NCBI GenBank assembly: GCA_038210495.1
Contig: JBBQWR010000010.1
Coordinates: 1-64,000 of the forward strand
Reading direction: 5' to 3'
Source: JBBQWR01 sp038210495
Lineage (GTDB): Bacteria; Planctomycetota; Planctomycetia; Pirellulales; DATAWG01
Length of the DNA: 64,000 nt
Shown here: positions 1 to 7,881 of the stretch, piece after piece
Layout: each line of letters opens with the position of its first letter
Position numbering within the stretch: the first letter of the stretch is position 1
The notes under the pieces: model-generated
Told to the model about the DNA's origin: nothing
Databases searched by the model: none
The model's input: the letters and a program-made list of their open reading frames with translations, nothing else
Position numbers and translations under genes: made by a program

Positions 1-1
1 C

Positions 2-124
2 GCGTACACGCAGCGGCGCAATGCCGCAGCGCGCCGCAGCCACACCCGAACGACCCGCAAGAAACTCGCCGCGCTGGGCATCCGCCTGACCGGTCTGCCT
101 CGTTGCGGATGGGGCAAAAGTTAG
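2..124 (+). CDS. C-terminal end of an unidentified protein, cut by the window edge
   Basis: A reading frame is open from the window edge to a TAG at 122-124 and encodes about 40 residues rich in Arg, Lys and Ala, ending in RCGWGKS. The basic composition would suit a nucleic-acid-binding tail, but no family can be named from so little. A second frame is also open across this stretch (stop at 131-133), so even the choice of frame is uncertain. It is followed by a repeat-containing spacer and not by a clear terminator. Confidence 0.3.
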   Translation, partial: AYTQRRNAAARRSHTRTTRKKLAALGIRLTGLPRCGWGKS

Positions 125-143
125 CGCTGTAGTATTAGGACGT

Positions 144-290
144 TATCATGACGAATGACTAAGGTTTGCATCGGCCCCACGACGAAGGTCAAGTCCGCTG
201 AGCATTGCAAACTCAAAACTTCGACGTTCGTCATTTCATTAGTCATTCGTGATTCATTATTCATTGGGTATTTAGACATTCGTCATTTCC
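144..290. repeat. AATGACGAATGAC-type degenerate repeat cluster
   Basis: The spacer before the phosphoesterase gene holds a left block (ATGACGAATGAC, from 149) and a right block (about 223-288) built from variants of GTCATTCGTCATT, the reverse complement. The same motif family fills the spacer at 33.2-33.4 kb. The blocks are inverted relative to each other, so a transcript could fold into a long imperfect hairpin. Function is unknown. Confidence 0.55.
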
Positions 291-303
291 GCCTGGGAGT
301 CGC

Positions 304-1497
304 ATGCTGCGGCCACTTGATTTTTTCCTCGCGTTTTTCGCGATCTTTGGTCACGCGGCTATAGCCATCGGCTTCCTCAACCGCGCCCATTCGCTCGGGA
401 TTTCGCGCAAAATCGTGAAGCGAATGTCGCTCCTGGCGGTTGCCTGGCTGCCGCTTGCGCCGTTGATTGCACTGGCGGCTTACCTTCACGTTTGGCCGCT
501 GGCGGCCGTTCGCCCCCTCGTTGATGGTTGGCCTCGTGGGTGGCTCGTTTATCTGGTTCCCTGCTGGATCGTCGCCGGCTTGGTATCGGCCAGTTGGACT
601 CGGCGTGTGTTGTGGACCGCCGCCTGGCGTTCGGTTTACCTTAAATCGAATCATACGAGACTGATCGACGTTGAAAAACTGATTGGCGGCCGCGTTGTCG
701 ATCATCCGACCGGACGCTTTTATGCCAGGATCCCGTGCAACGAGAGTTGGTCGATCGCGCTGAACGAAAAGACGCTGGAGATTCCGCGACTTTCCGCGGC
801 GCTCGATGGCCTGTCGATCTTGCACATGTCCGACTTCCACTTCACCGGATATGTCGGCAAGGCATTTTTTCGCGAGGCGTGTAAGCTGGCGGCCGAAATG
901 CGCGCGGACTTGATCGCGCTCACGGGCGATTTCGTCGACGACGCTGGCTGCATCGATTGGATTCCCGAAACGCTCGGCCAGCTTTCGGCGCCGCTCGGCG
1001 TGTACTTCGTCATGGGCAATCACGACCCGCGGGCTGGCGACATGCCAAGACTCCGCCGCGCGCTTTCTCAATCGGATTTGATCGAAGTGGGCGGTCGCTG
1101 GCTCGCCATTCGAGCGGGAGAAGGGCAGATCGTGCTGTGCGGGGACGCGCTGCCCTGGGTCGGTCCCGCGCCGCGGGCTGCGGATGCACCGCCGCACGAT
1201 ACGATTGGAGAACGCGATCGCCCTTTGCGTTTATTGCTGGCACACACACCGGACCGACTGACCTGGGCGAAACAGCAGGATTTCGACTTGATGCTGGCCG
1301 GCCACACGCACGGCGGACAATTCCGCCTGCCTGGCATCGGCCCGGTGCTCTGCCCAAGCCGCTATGGAGTCTACTACGCGGCCGGCGTGTTCTTCGAAGC
1401 GCCGACCGTGCTCCACGTCAGCCGCGGTCTATCGGGCCAATCGCCGCTGCGCTGGAACTGTCGCCCGGAAATCACCAAGCTGATCCTCCGGCGATGA
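304..1497 (+). CDS. Membrane-anchored calcineurin-like metallophosphoesterase
   Basis: A 397-residue protein with about three hydrophobic segments in its first 100 residues, followed by a binuclear-metal phosphoesterase domain. The diagnostic motifs are visible in order: SDFH (176-179), GDFVDD (208-213), GNHD (238-241) and the C-terminal AGHTHGGQF, which together supply the metal-binding Asp, Asn and His residues. This matches the YkuE/YaeI-like branch of membrane-associated phosphoesterases; some relatives hydrolyse UDP-diacylglucosamine or other lipid phosphates, but the substrate here cannot be read from sequence. The ATG at 304 lies just after the repeat spacer and has no strong ribosome binding site. 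It stands alone, followed 175 bp later by rlmN. Confidence 0.85.
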   Translation: MLRPLDFFLAFFAIFGHAAIAIGFLNRAHSLGISRKIVKRMSLLAVAWLPLAPLIALAAYLHVWPLAAVRPLVDGWPRGWLVYLVPCWIVAGLVSASWTRRVLWTAAWRSVYLKSNHTRLIDVEKLIGGRVVDHPTGRFYARIPCNESWSIALNEKTLEIPRLSAALDGLSILHMSDFHFTGYVGKAFFREACKLAAEMRADLIALTGDFVDDAGCIDWIPETLGQLSAPLGVYFVMGNHDPRAGDMPRLRRALSQSDLIEVGGRWLAIRAGEGQIVLCGDALPWVGPAPRAADAPPHDTIGERDRPLRLLLAHTPDRLTWAKQQDFDLMLAGHTHGGQFRLPGIGPVLCPSRYGVYYAAGVFFEAPTVLHVSRGLSGQSPLRWNCRPEITKLILRR

Positions 1498-1549
1498 CGA
1501 TGGGGAGTTCGACTTGGAATTGCGCCCGCCAGGGTCCACAATGATTAAA

Positions 1550-1652
1550 GGGGGAATTGGGCGATGGGAGTTACGGGTGGGGATGTTGGATGCCTCACTC
1601 AAAGCGCGACGTCCCTCAACGCTGCTTCCCCATCCCCCAAATCCCAATTCCT
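1550..1652. repeat. Imperfect inverted repeat before rlmN
   Basis: A block reading GGGGGAATTGGGCGATGGG (from about 1550) is roughly complementary to CCCCATCCCCCAAATCCC (from about 1628). The arms are imperfect, with several mismatches. It could be a decayed member of the palindromic families elsewhere in the window, or a weak terminator for the preceding gene. Confidence 0.3.
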
Positions 1653-1672
1653 AACCGATTCGTCTACCTTCC

Positions 1673-2716
1673 GTGCATCACCTGCTTGAGCCAAATTCCG
1701 ATCAGCTAACCAAGTGGCTCGCCGAGCGCGAGCTGCCCTCGTATCGCGCTGGGCAGATCCGCCAATGGCTTTTCGAGCGGCGAGCGGTCACCTTCGACGA
1801 CATGACCAATCTGCCCAAGGTCCTGCGGGCCCGGTTGGCGGCCGATTGGCGGATTTGGACCACCACAATCGCCAAACACCATCAGGCGGCCGACGGCACC
1901 GAAAAGCTGCTGCTGGAATTGCACGATGGTCAGCGGATCGAGTGCGTGTTGTTGCGCGATGAGGCCCGGCGGACAATCTGTATCAGCTCGCAAGTCGGCT
2001 GTGCAATGGGTTGCGTGTTCTGCGCCAGTGGACTGGATGGCGTGGTACGGAATCTCACGGCCGACGAAATCGTCGAACAGATGCTCAGGCTAGCTCGGCT
2101 GTTGCCCGACGGCGAGCGGCTAAGCCATATCGTCGTCATGGGCATGGGTGAACCGCTCGCGAACCTCGATCGGCTTCTGCCGGCGCTGGGCGAGGCGACG
2201 AGTCCCACGGGGCTTGGAATCGGCCATCGACGGATCACGATCTCAACGGTCGGTTTGCCGCCGGCCATTCACCGGCTGGCTGAACTCGACAGCCGCTTCC
2301 AGTTGGCCGTCTCGCTGCATGCTCCGAACGACACGCTTCGCAATAGCCTTGTTCCCGTTAATAAAAGCACCGGCTTGGAAGCCATCTTGCAAGCGGCCGA
2401 CCATTACTTCGAAGTCTCAGGCCGCCGATTGACGTTCGAATACGTTCTGCTCGGGCAGTTGAACGATCAGACGCAGCATGCCCATCAACTCGCGGCGCTG
2501 CTCAAGGGCCGGCTCGCGCTGCTCAATGTGATTCCTTACAACCCGGTCGCGGGCCTCACCTATCGCGCTCCGTCGCGGCTTGCGCAGCAACGATTTCTCG
2601 AAATCCTCCGCGAGGCCGGCCTCAACGTGCAAGTCCGCGAGCGCAAAGGGGACGAAATCAATGCCGCCTGTGGCCAACTTCGGCGACTCGATGTTCTTCA
2701 GATCGCGGGCAAATGA
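1673..2716 (+). CDS. rlmN: Dual-specificity rRNA/tRNA (adenine-C2) methyltransferase RlmN
   Basis: A radical SAM methyltransferase that installs m2A at A2503 of 23S rRNA and, in many bacteria, at A37 of some tRNAs. The protein has 347 residues, normal for the family. The cluster motif C110-AMG-C114-VF-C117 binds the [4Fe-4S] centre. The second catalytic cysteine is at about 333 in NAACGQL, where RlmN/Cfr proteins carry the Cys that forms the protein-RNA adduct. The GEPLANLDR and SLHAPND segments are typical of the family. The start is a GTG at 1673. The gene is monocistronic in appearance and the family call is secure. Confidence 0.96.
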   Translation: MHHLLEPNSDQLTKWLAERELPSYRAGQIRQWLFERRAVTFDDMTNLPKVLRARLAADWRIWTTTIAKHHQAADGTEKLLLELHDGQRIECVLLRDEARRTICISSQVGCAMGCVFCASGLDGVVRNLTADEIVEQMLRLARLLPDGERLSHIVVMGMGEPLANLDRLLPALGEATSPTGLGIGHRRITISTVGLPPAIHRLAELDSRFQLAVSLHAPNDTLRNSLVPVNKSTGLEAILQAADHYFEVSGRRLTFEYVLLGQLNDQTQHAHQLAALLKGRLALLNVIPYNPVAGLTYRAPSRLAQQRFLEILREAGLNVQVRERKGDEINAACGQLRRLDVLQIAGK

Positions 2717-2845
2717 GTTGCCCCGGCCGCAGGGCGTAGCTATAAATCTGATGTCGGATGTTTTGGCTCGGCCCAGCTAGTTACCGATCGCCCGGCGACC
2801 ATCGACGCGCGATCGATCGCACACATTCTCCACAAGGACTCTTCC

Positions 2846-4108
2846 ATGTCATTTCGATTCCATCGGCGACGTACCAGCGGTTTGATTGCCGTCTCGCTTG
2901 CAAGTCTATTGAGCGTGGCTGTGGCCTTGGCGGCGGAACCTGAGCCGAAGGCGAAACCAGAAGCGAAGCCCGCGAAGGCGCCGGCCGACGATGCCTCCCA
3001 CGCCGATGACGCCAAGCAGGCGTTCGCCGTCCCCGATGGCAAACCGGAGGAGTTGCTTGTGTTCATCAAGAAGGTCGACCGGATGCGGCCTCCGCAAAAG
3101 TCGACCCGAGAGGACGTGATCAAGTTCGTCAAGGATTCGCGGACGGCGATGGTCGCGGCGGCAGACAAGATTTTGGAAGCGCATCCCGAGGGCAAAATCC
3201 GCGGCGCCGCCTACAGAACAAAGCTCGAAGCCCTGGGCCTATTGGGTCAGTTCGATCCCGATGGCGACGCCACCAAGAAGCGCGAGCAGGTCGTCGCGGA
3301 ACTGAAGGCCGACAAGGACCCCGGCGTCGCGAGAATCTACTCGCAAATTGAGATCGAGGACACGATTCAAAAGATCGGCCCCGGCGATATGGCCGAGGGC
3401 AAAAAGGTCTGGAACGATCTGAAAAAGATTTTCGCGGAAGATCCGGACGACGAACATTCGTCCGAACTCGCGAACGGGATCGCCCATCGATTGGAAATGT
3501 TCGACACCGATCCGGATAAGAAAACGGCCGTGCGGATATTCACCGAATACAAGGAGTTGCTGGCCAAGAGCAAGCTACCGGCGAACATCGCTCAGCGGGA
3601 AAAAATCGACGGCACGATTCGCCGGCTGACGCTGATGGGCAAGCAGCTCGAAATCACGGGCACGACGATGGACGGCAAAAAATTCGATCAAGCGTCGCTC
3701 AAGGGCAAAGTTGTGCTGCTGGACTTTTGGGCCACGTGGTGCGGGCCCTGCGTCGCCGAATTGCCGAACGTGAAAGCCAACTACACCAAATATCACGACA
3801 GGGGATTTGAAGTGGTCGGCGTGAGCCTCGACCAAGACCCCGAGGCGCTTCGCGATTTCATCGAGCAGCGAAAAATCGCTTGGCCGATCCTGTTCGAGCC
3901 AGAAGCCAAGAATCAGGGCTTCCAACAACCGCTGGCCAACTGGTACGGCGTCAACGGCATTCCGACGGTGATCCTGACCAATAAGAAGGGCGAAGTCGTC
4001 TCGCTCAACGCCCGCGGCCCGATCCTCGGCGAGAAGCTCGAAGAACTCCTCGGCGACGGCGGCGACAAGAAGGATTTCAAGAAGGAAGATAAGAACGAGT
4101 CCAAATAG
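2846..4108 (+). CDS. Exported TlpA-like thiol-disulfide protein with long N-terminal region
   Basis: A 420-residue secreted protein. Residues 1-30 form a signal peptide (basic start, hydrophobic core, cleavage near ALAAE). A Lys/Ala/Pro-rich linker and an alpha-helical region of about 200 residues follow, then a C-terminal TlpA/AhpC-TSA-type thioredoxin fold from about residue 270. The active site is W298-C299-GP-C302, and the cis-Pro stretch NGIPTVIL is present. TlpA-like domains act as periplasmic thiol reductants or oxidoreductases; this N-terminal extension is common in planctomycete paralogues and has no assigned role. The stop is followed closely by a convergent gene. Function beyond thiol exchange cannot be stated. 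Confidence 0.85.
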   Translation: MSFRFHRRRTSGLIAVSLASLLSVAVALAAEPEPKAKPEAKPAKAPADDASHADDAKQAFAVPDGKPEELLVFIKKVDRMRPPQKSTREDVIKFVKDSRTAMVAAADKILEAHPEGKIRGAAYRTKLEALGLLGQFDPDGDATKKREQVVAELKADKDPGVARIYSQIEIEDTIQKIGPGDMAEGKKVWNDLKKIFAEDPDDEHSSELANGIAHRLEMFDTDPDKKTAVRIFTEYKELLAKSKLPANIAQREKIDGTIRRLTLMGKQLEITGTTMDGKKFDQASLKGKVVLLDFWATWCGPCVAELPNVKANYTKYHDRGFEVVGVSLDQDPEALRDFIEQRKIAWPILFEPEAKNQGFQQPLANWYGVNGIPTVILTNKKGEVVSLNARGPILGEKLEELLGDGGDKKDFKKEDKNESK

Positions 4109-4142
4109 CTCGCGGTCGCGTTGTTAAATATTGCTTGCCGAC

Positions 4143-4619
4143 TTACAGCCCAAGTTTCGAAAGCCCTGGATAATCGTCCGGACGGCGGCCGAGCGGCCAG
4201 TGGAACTTGCGGTCGGTTTCATCGATTAGCAGATCGTTGATACTGGCAATGCGACGCTGCATGAGGCCGTGCTCGTTGAATTGCCAATTCTCGTTGCCAT
4301 ACGAGCGAAACCAATGGCCGGAGTCGTCGCGCCATTCGTATGCGAACCGCACGGCGATCCGGGCGCCGTGAAAGGCCCAAAGCTCTTTGATTAGCCGGTA
4401 GTCCGATTCCTTGTTCCACTTGCGGGTCAGGAACTGCGCGATCTCATCGCGGCCCGTCAAAAATTCAGCTCGGTTTCGCCAGACGCTGTCGGGCGTGTAG
4501 GCGAGCGAGACCCGCTGTGGATCGCGCGTGTTCCAGGCATCCTCCGCCAAGCGGACCTTTTGCGCCGCTGATACCTCGTCAAACGGCGGCAGCGGCGGGC
4601 GATTGTCGGTTGTGCTCAT
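4143..4619 (-). CDS. DUF1348 / NTF2-like family protein
   Basis: A 158-residue protein of the SnoaL/NTF2-like cone fold, DUF1348 subgroup. Typical features are the start with AQKVRLAEDAWNTRDP, the W(R)NR and FLTGRDEI segments, the central RFAYEWRDDSGHWFRSYGNE and the C-terminal DRKFHWPLGRRPDD. Members are small, usually single-domain proteins with no established reaction. It is transcribed toward the TlpA-like gene, whose stop is 34 bp away, and divergently from the ECF sigma factor. The family assignment is firm; the role is unknown. Confidence 0.85.
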   Translation of the reverse strand: MSTTDNRPPLPPFDEVSAAQKVRLAEDAWNTRDPQRVSLAYTPDSVWRNRAEFLTGRDEIAQFLTRKWNKESDYRLIKELWAFHGARIAVRFAYEWRDDSGHWFRSYGNENWQFNEHGLMQRRIASINDLLIDETDRKFHWPLGRRPDDYPGLSKLGL

Positions 4620-4991
4620 AATTTTGATCGCGGCGTTGCATCACCAAATGAATGCCGTTTGCGCGACAGACCAAGACTCTATTAGAGCGGCAATTCAACC
4701 GCATTTTCAATCACCCTAATCCTGTAAATCCTGTCGATGCCCGTGCCTTCGTCGCGTCCCTGGCGGCTTCACGGTAAATCCAGCCGTATTGACCCAGTTT
4801 GCCGATTCTGATTCGATACGGCCCGGATTGCCTGTCGGTAGCGGGGCGCCGGCGCGATGGACCGCGATTTTCTCGGCTTTTTTGGCGGGATTTGCCTCGC
4901 AGACTTTTTTTGTGACCTGCCCGGCCAGCGTGGTTACTAATCGTGCGTGATGGCGAATGGATTTGCCACGGGCTTGGCTTGGTTCGGCAGC
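4620..4991. other. Divergent spacer with a decayed repeat
   Basis: This 372-bp spacer between divergently transcribed genes holds one copy of the AATCCTGTAAATCCTGTC repeat (about 4718-4737), followed by a short stretch ending in CACGGTAAATC, a pattern that also flanks the copy near 16.6 kb. Otherwise no gene or confident promoter was seen. The stretch 4947-4991 is in frame with the sigma factor but is probably not translated. Confidence 0.4.
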
Positions 4992-5555
4992 ATGGCTGAG
5001 AACGTTATCGAACTTAGTGACGAGCAATTGGCCGCCGACGCCGCCCGCGAAGGGTCCGACGGACCGGCGTTCGTCGCGCTGGTCGAGCGGTTTCGCCAGC
5101 GGGTGTGGCAGATTTGCTTCCGCCTGATGAGCAACGAGCACGACGCCAATGATGCTGCCCAGGAAGTGTTCGTCCGGCTGTTTTTCAATCGAACGAAATT
5201 CGAAGGCCGCTCGAAATATTCCACCTGGGTTCACGGGATCACGGTGCGCACCTGTTTGACGATGCGCCGTGGGCGGGGACGCCGGCAAAAACACGAGCAT
5301 GTATCGGGAGATGACACGATCGAGCAGCAAACGCCGGCCCGGCACACGAGCGAAGCCGGCGCCTCGCTCGATCTGATGAGCATGTTGGAAATTTTAGAAG
5401 AGGAAGATCGGGCCCTGCTGATCTTGAAGTATGCCGAAGGGCACAGCTATGACGAGCTATCAGAGATGCTGAGCTTGTCGGTCAGTGCATGCAAGATGCG
5501 GATCAGCAGAGCATGCGACAAGATTCAAGCTCGATTTGGAACGACGATTTCGTAG
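4992..5555 (+). CDS. ECF-type RNA polymerase sigma factor
   Basis: A 187-residue sigma-70 family protein. Region 2 is visible as ALVERFRQRVWQICFRLM, then the core-binding stretch DANDAAQEVFVRLF and the -10 recognition stretch FEGRSKYSTWVHGI. Region 4 is in ILEEEDRALLILKYAEGHS followed by the helix-turn-helix YDELSEMLSLSVSACKMRISRA. The ATG at 4992 (MAENVIELSDE) is preferred because the upstream in-frame ATG at 4947 adds residues unlike the family. A small gene begins 41 bp after the stop and is the probable regulatory partner. The target genes are unknown. Confidence 0.92.
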   Translation: MAENVIELSDEQLAADAAREGSDGPAFVALVERFRQRVWQICFRLMSNEHDANDAAQEVFVRLFFNRTKFEGRSKYSTWVHGITVRTCLTMRRGRGRRQKHEHVSGDDTIEQQTPARHTSEAGASLDLMSMLEILEEEDRALLILKYAEGHSYDELSEMLSLSVSACKMRISRACDKIQARFGTTIS

Positions 5556-5596
5556 GGTTGGCATTATTCACCCTATCCCGACCAGAGAAACAAACG

Positions 5597-5851
5597 TTGT
5601 CCCCCTTGAATCCACAACTGTTCGAGAAGTTGGCCGAATTGCCGGTGCCGCCCCCGCCGCCGACGCTTAATCGCGCGGTCCACGAGCGGATCAATGGGCG
5701 GCTGCTGACGGGACAGCTTTTGGATTTGGCCACGAGCGGCTTCGGCTTTGCCGTGCTGCATCTGGGCAGGGCGTTTGGAGAATTGATTCGTTTAACCGTA
5801 ACGGGGAAGTTCGAGCCTCGATCCCGCGATGGATCGGGGCCAGCGCCATGA
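5597..5851 (+). CDS. Small protein partner of the ECF sigma factor (putative anti-sigma)
   Basis: About 84 residues if begun at the TTG at 5597; TTG 5606 is an alternative, and the frame stays open upstream into the sigma gene. It starts LSPLNPQLFEKLAELPVPPP and continues with a helical stretch (AVHERINGRL) and a semi-hydrophobic segment (LATSGFGFAVLHLGRAFGELIRL). Short genes of this build often follow ECF sigma genes in planctomycetes, so a role in tethering or restraining the sigma factor is inferred from position. No zinc-binding anti-sigma motif (HxxxCxxC) is present. It could also be an uncharacterised accessory protein. Confidence 0.5.
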   Translation: MSPLNPQLFEKLAELPVPPPPPTLNRAVHERINGRLLTGQLLDLATSGFGFAVLHLGRAFGELIRLTVTGKFEPRSRDGSGPAP

Positions 5852-5933
5852 ACCGTGCCCCCCATCACCCACCACGCCGTCGTGCAAACCGATGGCAGGC
5901 GCAAGCGTTTTTTCTTAAGGGAGGATAGAGAGT

Positions 5934-6806
5934 ATGGCAGATTCCATCTTGGTTCAACCGGCGGCCGAGAGCGTAGCCGGTGAGTTCGGAAAATGGAACG
6001 ACGTGCTGCAAAACAGCTTCTACCAGGCGTTTCATCAGGTGATCCTGTTCGCCCCGCGCGTGCTGGCCATGTTGGTCGTGCTCGTCGTGGGCTATGTGAT
6101 CGCTCGGCTCGTCGGCCGAATGGTCACGTTGCTGTGCGAGAAGGCCGGCGTGCAAATCGCCGCCGAACGGAGCGGCTTGGCGCAGTCGATGCAGCACATG
6201 GGGATCAAGCGGAACGTGCCGGCGGTCGTTGGAACGATCATGTTCTGGCTGCTGATGTGCGTGTTCTTCATGGCCGCCTTCAATATCTTGGAACTGACCG
6301 AGATGTCGCGGGCGATGGGCACGGTAATCAACTACATTCCGAAGCTGCTCGTGGCGACCGGAGTCGTCGTCGGTGGTCTGTTGATCGCCAGCTTCCTCCG
6401 CGGCGTGGTGGCCACCAGCGCCGATCGCGTCGGCATCACCTATGCCGACCGGCTCGCGGCGGGCTGCTACTATGTGCTGGCGGTGCTTACGTTCTACACG
6501 GCCTTGGGCATTCTGGGCATGGAACTGGAGCTGCTGAAGTATTTGATCCTGATGGGCTTCGGGGCGATGGCGCTCGGCTTCGCTTTGGCGTTCGGACTTG
6601 GGGGCCGAGAAGTGATCGGCGGAATCCTGGCCGGATACTATGTCCGTCAGAGGCTCCAAGCGGGCGACCATGTGGCCGTCGCCGGGCTGGAAGGCATCGT
6701 GCGAGAGGTTGGCCCGGTGGCGACGGTCATCGAAACTGCCGAACACGGCCTGCTGAACCGTCACAGCATCCCGAACTCGAGGATGCTGAATGAAGCCGTC
6801 CGCTGA
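5934..6806 (+). CDS. MscS-family mechanosensitive channel
   Basis: A 290-residue membrane protein with at least four hydrophobic segments: about residues 37-60, 97-120, 130-155 and 180-235. The last includes the Gly/Ala-rich pore-lining helix (LMGFGAMALGFALAFGLGG) typical of small-conductance mechanosensitive channels, followed by a short beta domain (GDHVAVAGLEGIVREVGP) and NRHSIPNSRML. The cytoplasmic region is very short, as in YnaI/TM-helix-type minimal members. A strong Shine-Dalgarno (AAGGGAGG) lies upstream of the ATG, and a terminator follows the stop. It probably releases osmolytes on hypo-osmotic shock. Confidence 0.85.
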   Translation: MADSILVQPAAESVAGEFGKWNDVLQNSFYQAFHQVILFAPRVLAMLVVLVVGYVIARLVGRMVTLLCEKAGVQIAAERSGLAQSMQHMGIKRNVPAVVGTIMFWLLMCVFFMAAFNILELTEMSRAMGTVINYIPKLLVATGVVVGGLLIASFLRGVVATSADRVGITYADRLAAGCYYVLAVLTFYTALGILGMELELLKYLILMGFGAMALGFALAFGLGGREVIGGILAGYYVRQRLQAGDHVAVAGLEGIVREVGPVATVIETAEHGLLNRHSIPNSRMLNEAVR

Positions 6807-6844
6807 GCGAGCGCGTCGCTCCTGACCTGAAAAAACCACTAACG

Positions 6845-6885
6845 CCCCGGCCGTCGTTCGCGACGCGCCGGGGTTTTTCTATTTT
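6845..6885 (+). terminator. Intrinsic terminator between convergent genes
   Basis: CCCCGGC (6845-6851) pairs with GCCGGGG (6867-6873), with further GTCG/CGAC pairing inside, and is followed by TTTTTCTATTTT. It sits between the channel gene and the convergent TauE/SafE gene. It best serves the plus strand, where the T tract follows the stem. Confidence 0.8.
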
Positions 6886-6891
6886 ACAGGG

Positions 6892-7704
6892 TTAAGCCGG
6901 ACTCCCATAAAACTGCCGGTAAAAATAATACGTCGCCAGCGAAAATCCGATCGCCACGACGATTCGGCGAACGATGACGCGGTTGGTCCGCCGGGCGAGT
7001 CGGGCGCCGAGGAATCCGCCGACGATGGCCGCTAGCATCATCGGCAGTGTCATGTTCCATTCAACTTTTCCGCGAAAGATGAACACCGCCGCGGCCATCG
7101 CGTTAATCGAGGTCGCCAACAGATTCTTTACCGCGTTCATGACGTGGATGTCGGTCAGTCCCATAAGGGCCAGGGCGCTGAGCATGAGAATGCCGATCCC
7201 GGCGCCAAAATATCCGCCATAGAGGGCCACCAGCAATTGGAATAGCAAAATTCCCGTCAAGCGGCGCCGAGAGGGGCGGTCGTCCGTGGCCCCCGAGATC
7301 AGCCATTTCGAGATTCGCGGTTGCAGGGCGTACAAGAGCGCCGCCGTCAGAATCAGCCAAGGGACGAGCTTATCGAAGACGCCGGAGGGAAGCTCCGTGA
7401 CCAGCAGCGTTCCGGCCAGCCCACCGATTACGCTGGGCACGAGCAGCCAAGTCAACCACCGGCCGGCTTGTCGAAATTCACGACGATACTCCCAGGCCGA
7501 AACGGCGGAGGCCGGAAGCAGGGCCACGGTGCTCGTGCCGTTGGCAATCACTCCCGCGCCGCTGGCCAGAACCAGCGCGCTGGGCGATACGCTAAGCGCC
7601 GCCAACAAGACGGGAAACGTTAGGAGCGTCCCGCCCCCGGCAACGGAGTTCACCATCCCGGCCGCTAGGGCTGCAGCCCACAGAATGACGTCGTTGAAAC
7701 CCAT
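6892..7704 (-). CDS. TauE/SafE family sulfite/organosulfonate exporter-like permease
   Basis: A 270-residue integral membrane protein with about eight hydrophobic segments. The N-terminal stretch AAGMVNSVAGGGTLLTFPVL, with its G-G-G turn, and the second-half equivalent (GGYFGAGIGILMLSALALMG) are the duplicated signature of the TauE/SafE (DUF81) family. Members are thought to export or import sulfur-containing anions or sulfoacetate, but many are uncharacterised. It is transcribed from a spacer shared with the divergent histidine kinase gene and ends at the terminator beside the channel gene. The substrate is unknown. Confidence 0.88.
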   Translation of the reverse strand: MGFNDVILWAAALAAGMVNSVAGGGTLLTFPVLLAALSVSPSALVLASGAGVIANGTSTVALLPASAVSAWEYRREFRQAGRWLTWLLVPSVIGGLAGTLLVTELPSGVFDKLVPWLILTAALLYALQPRISKWLISGATDDRPSRRRLTGILLFQLLVALYGGYFGAGIGILMLSALALMGLTDIHVMNAVKNLLATSINAMAAAVFIFRGKVEWNMTLPMMLAAIVGGFLGARLARRTNRVIVRRIVVAIGFSLATYYFYRQFYGSPA

Positions 7705-7881
7705 GAAGTTCTAGCCGGATGGCAATGTTTAGACTTAAATTGGCGCGATGCAATATACTTCATGGGGCGACAGTCGCGATCTACGTTTTTGATCGCCGAG
7801 TAGGTCACAGTTGGATACAGGCGTGGCGCGAAGTCGCGGACGTTTCCCCGAACCTTAAATCACCACCGCCGCTCGCCGGAA

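Noticed and set aside
283..1197. A long minus-strand open frame opposite the metallophosphoesterase gene
   Set aside because: Its translation is Arg-rich with no family pattern and it mirrors a well-supported gene; this is typical of GC-rich antisense frames.
5865..6839. A 324-codon minus-strand open frame opposite the MscS-type channel gene
   Set aside because: It is His/Gln/Asp/Arg-rich, as expected from the antisense of a hydrophobic protein, and the plus-strand protein is clearly real.
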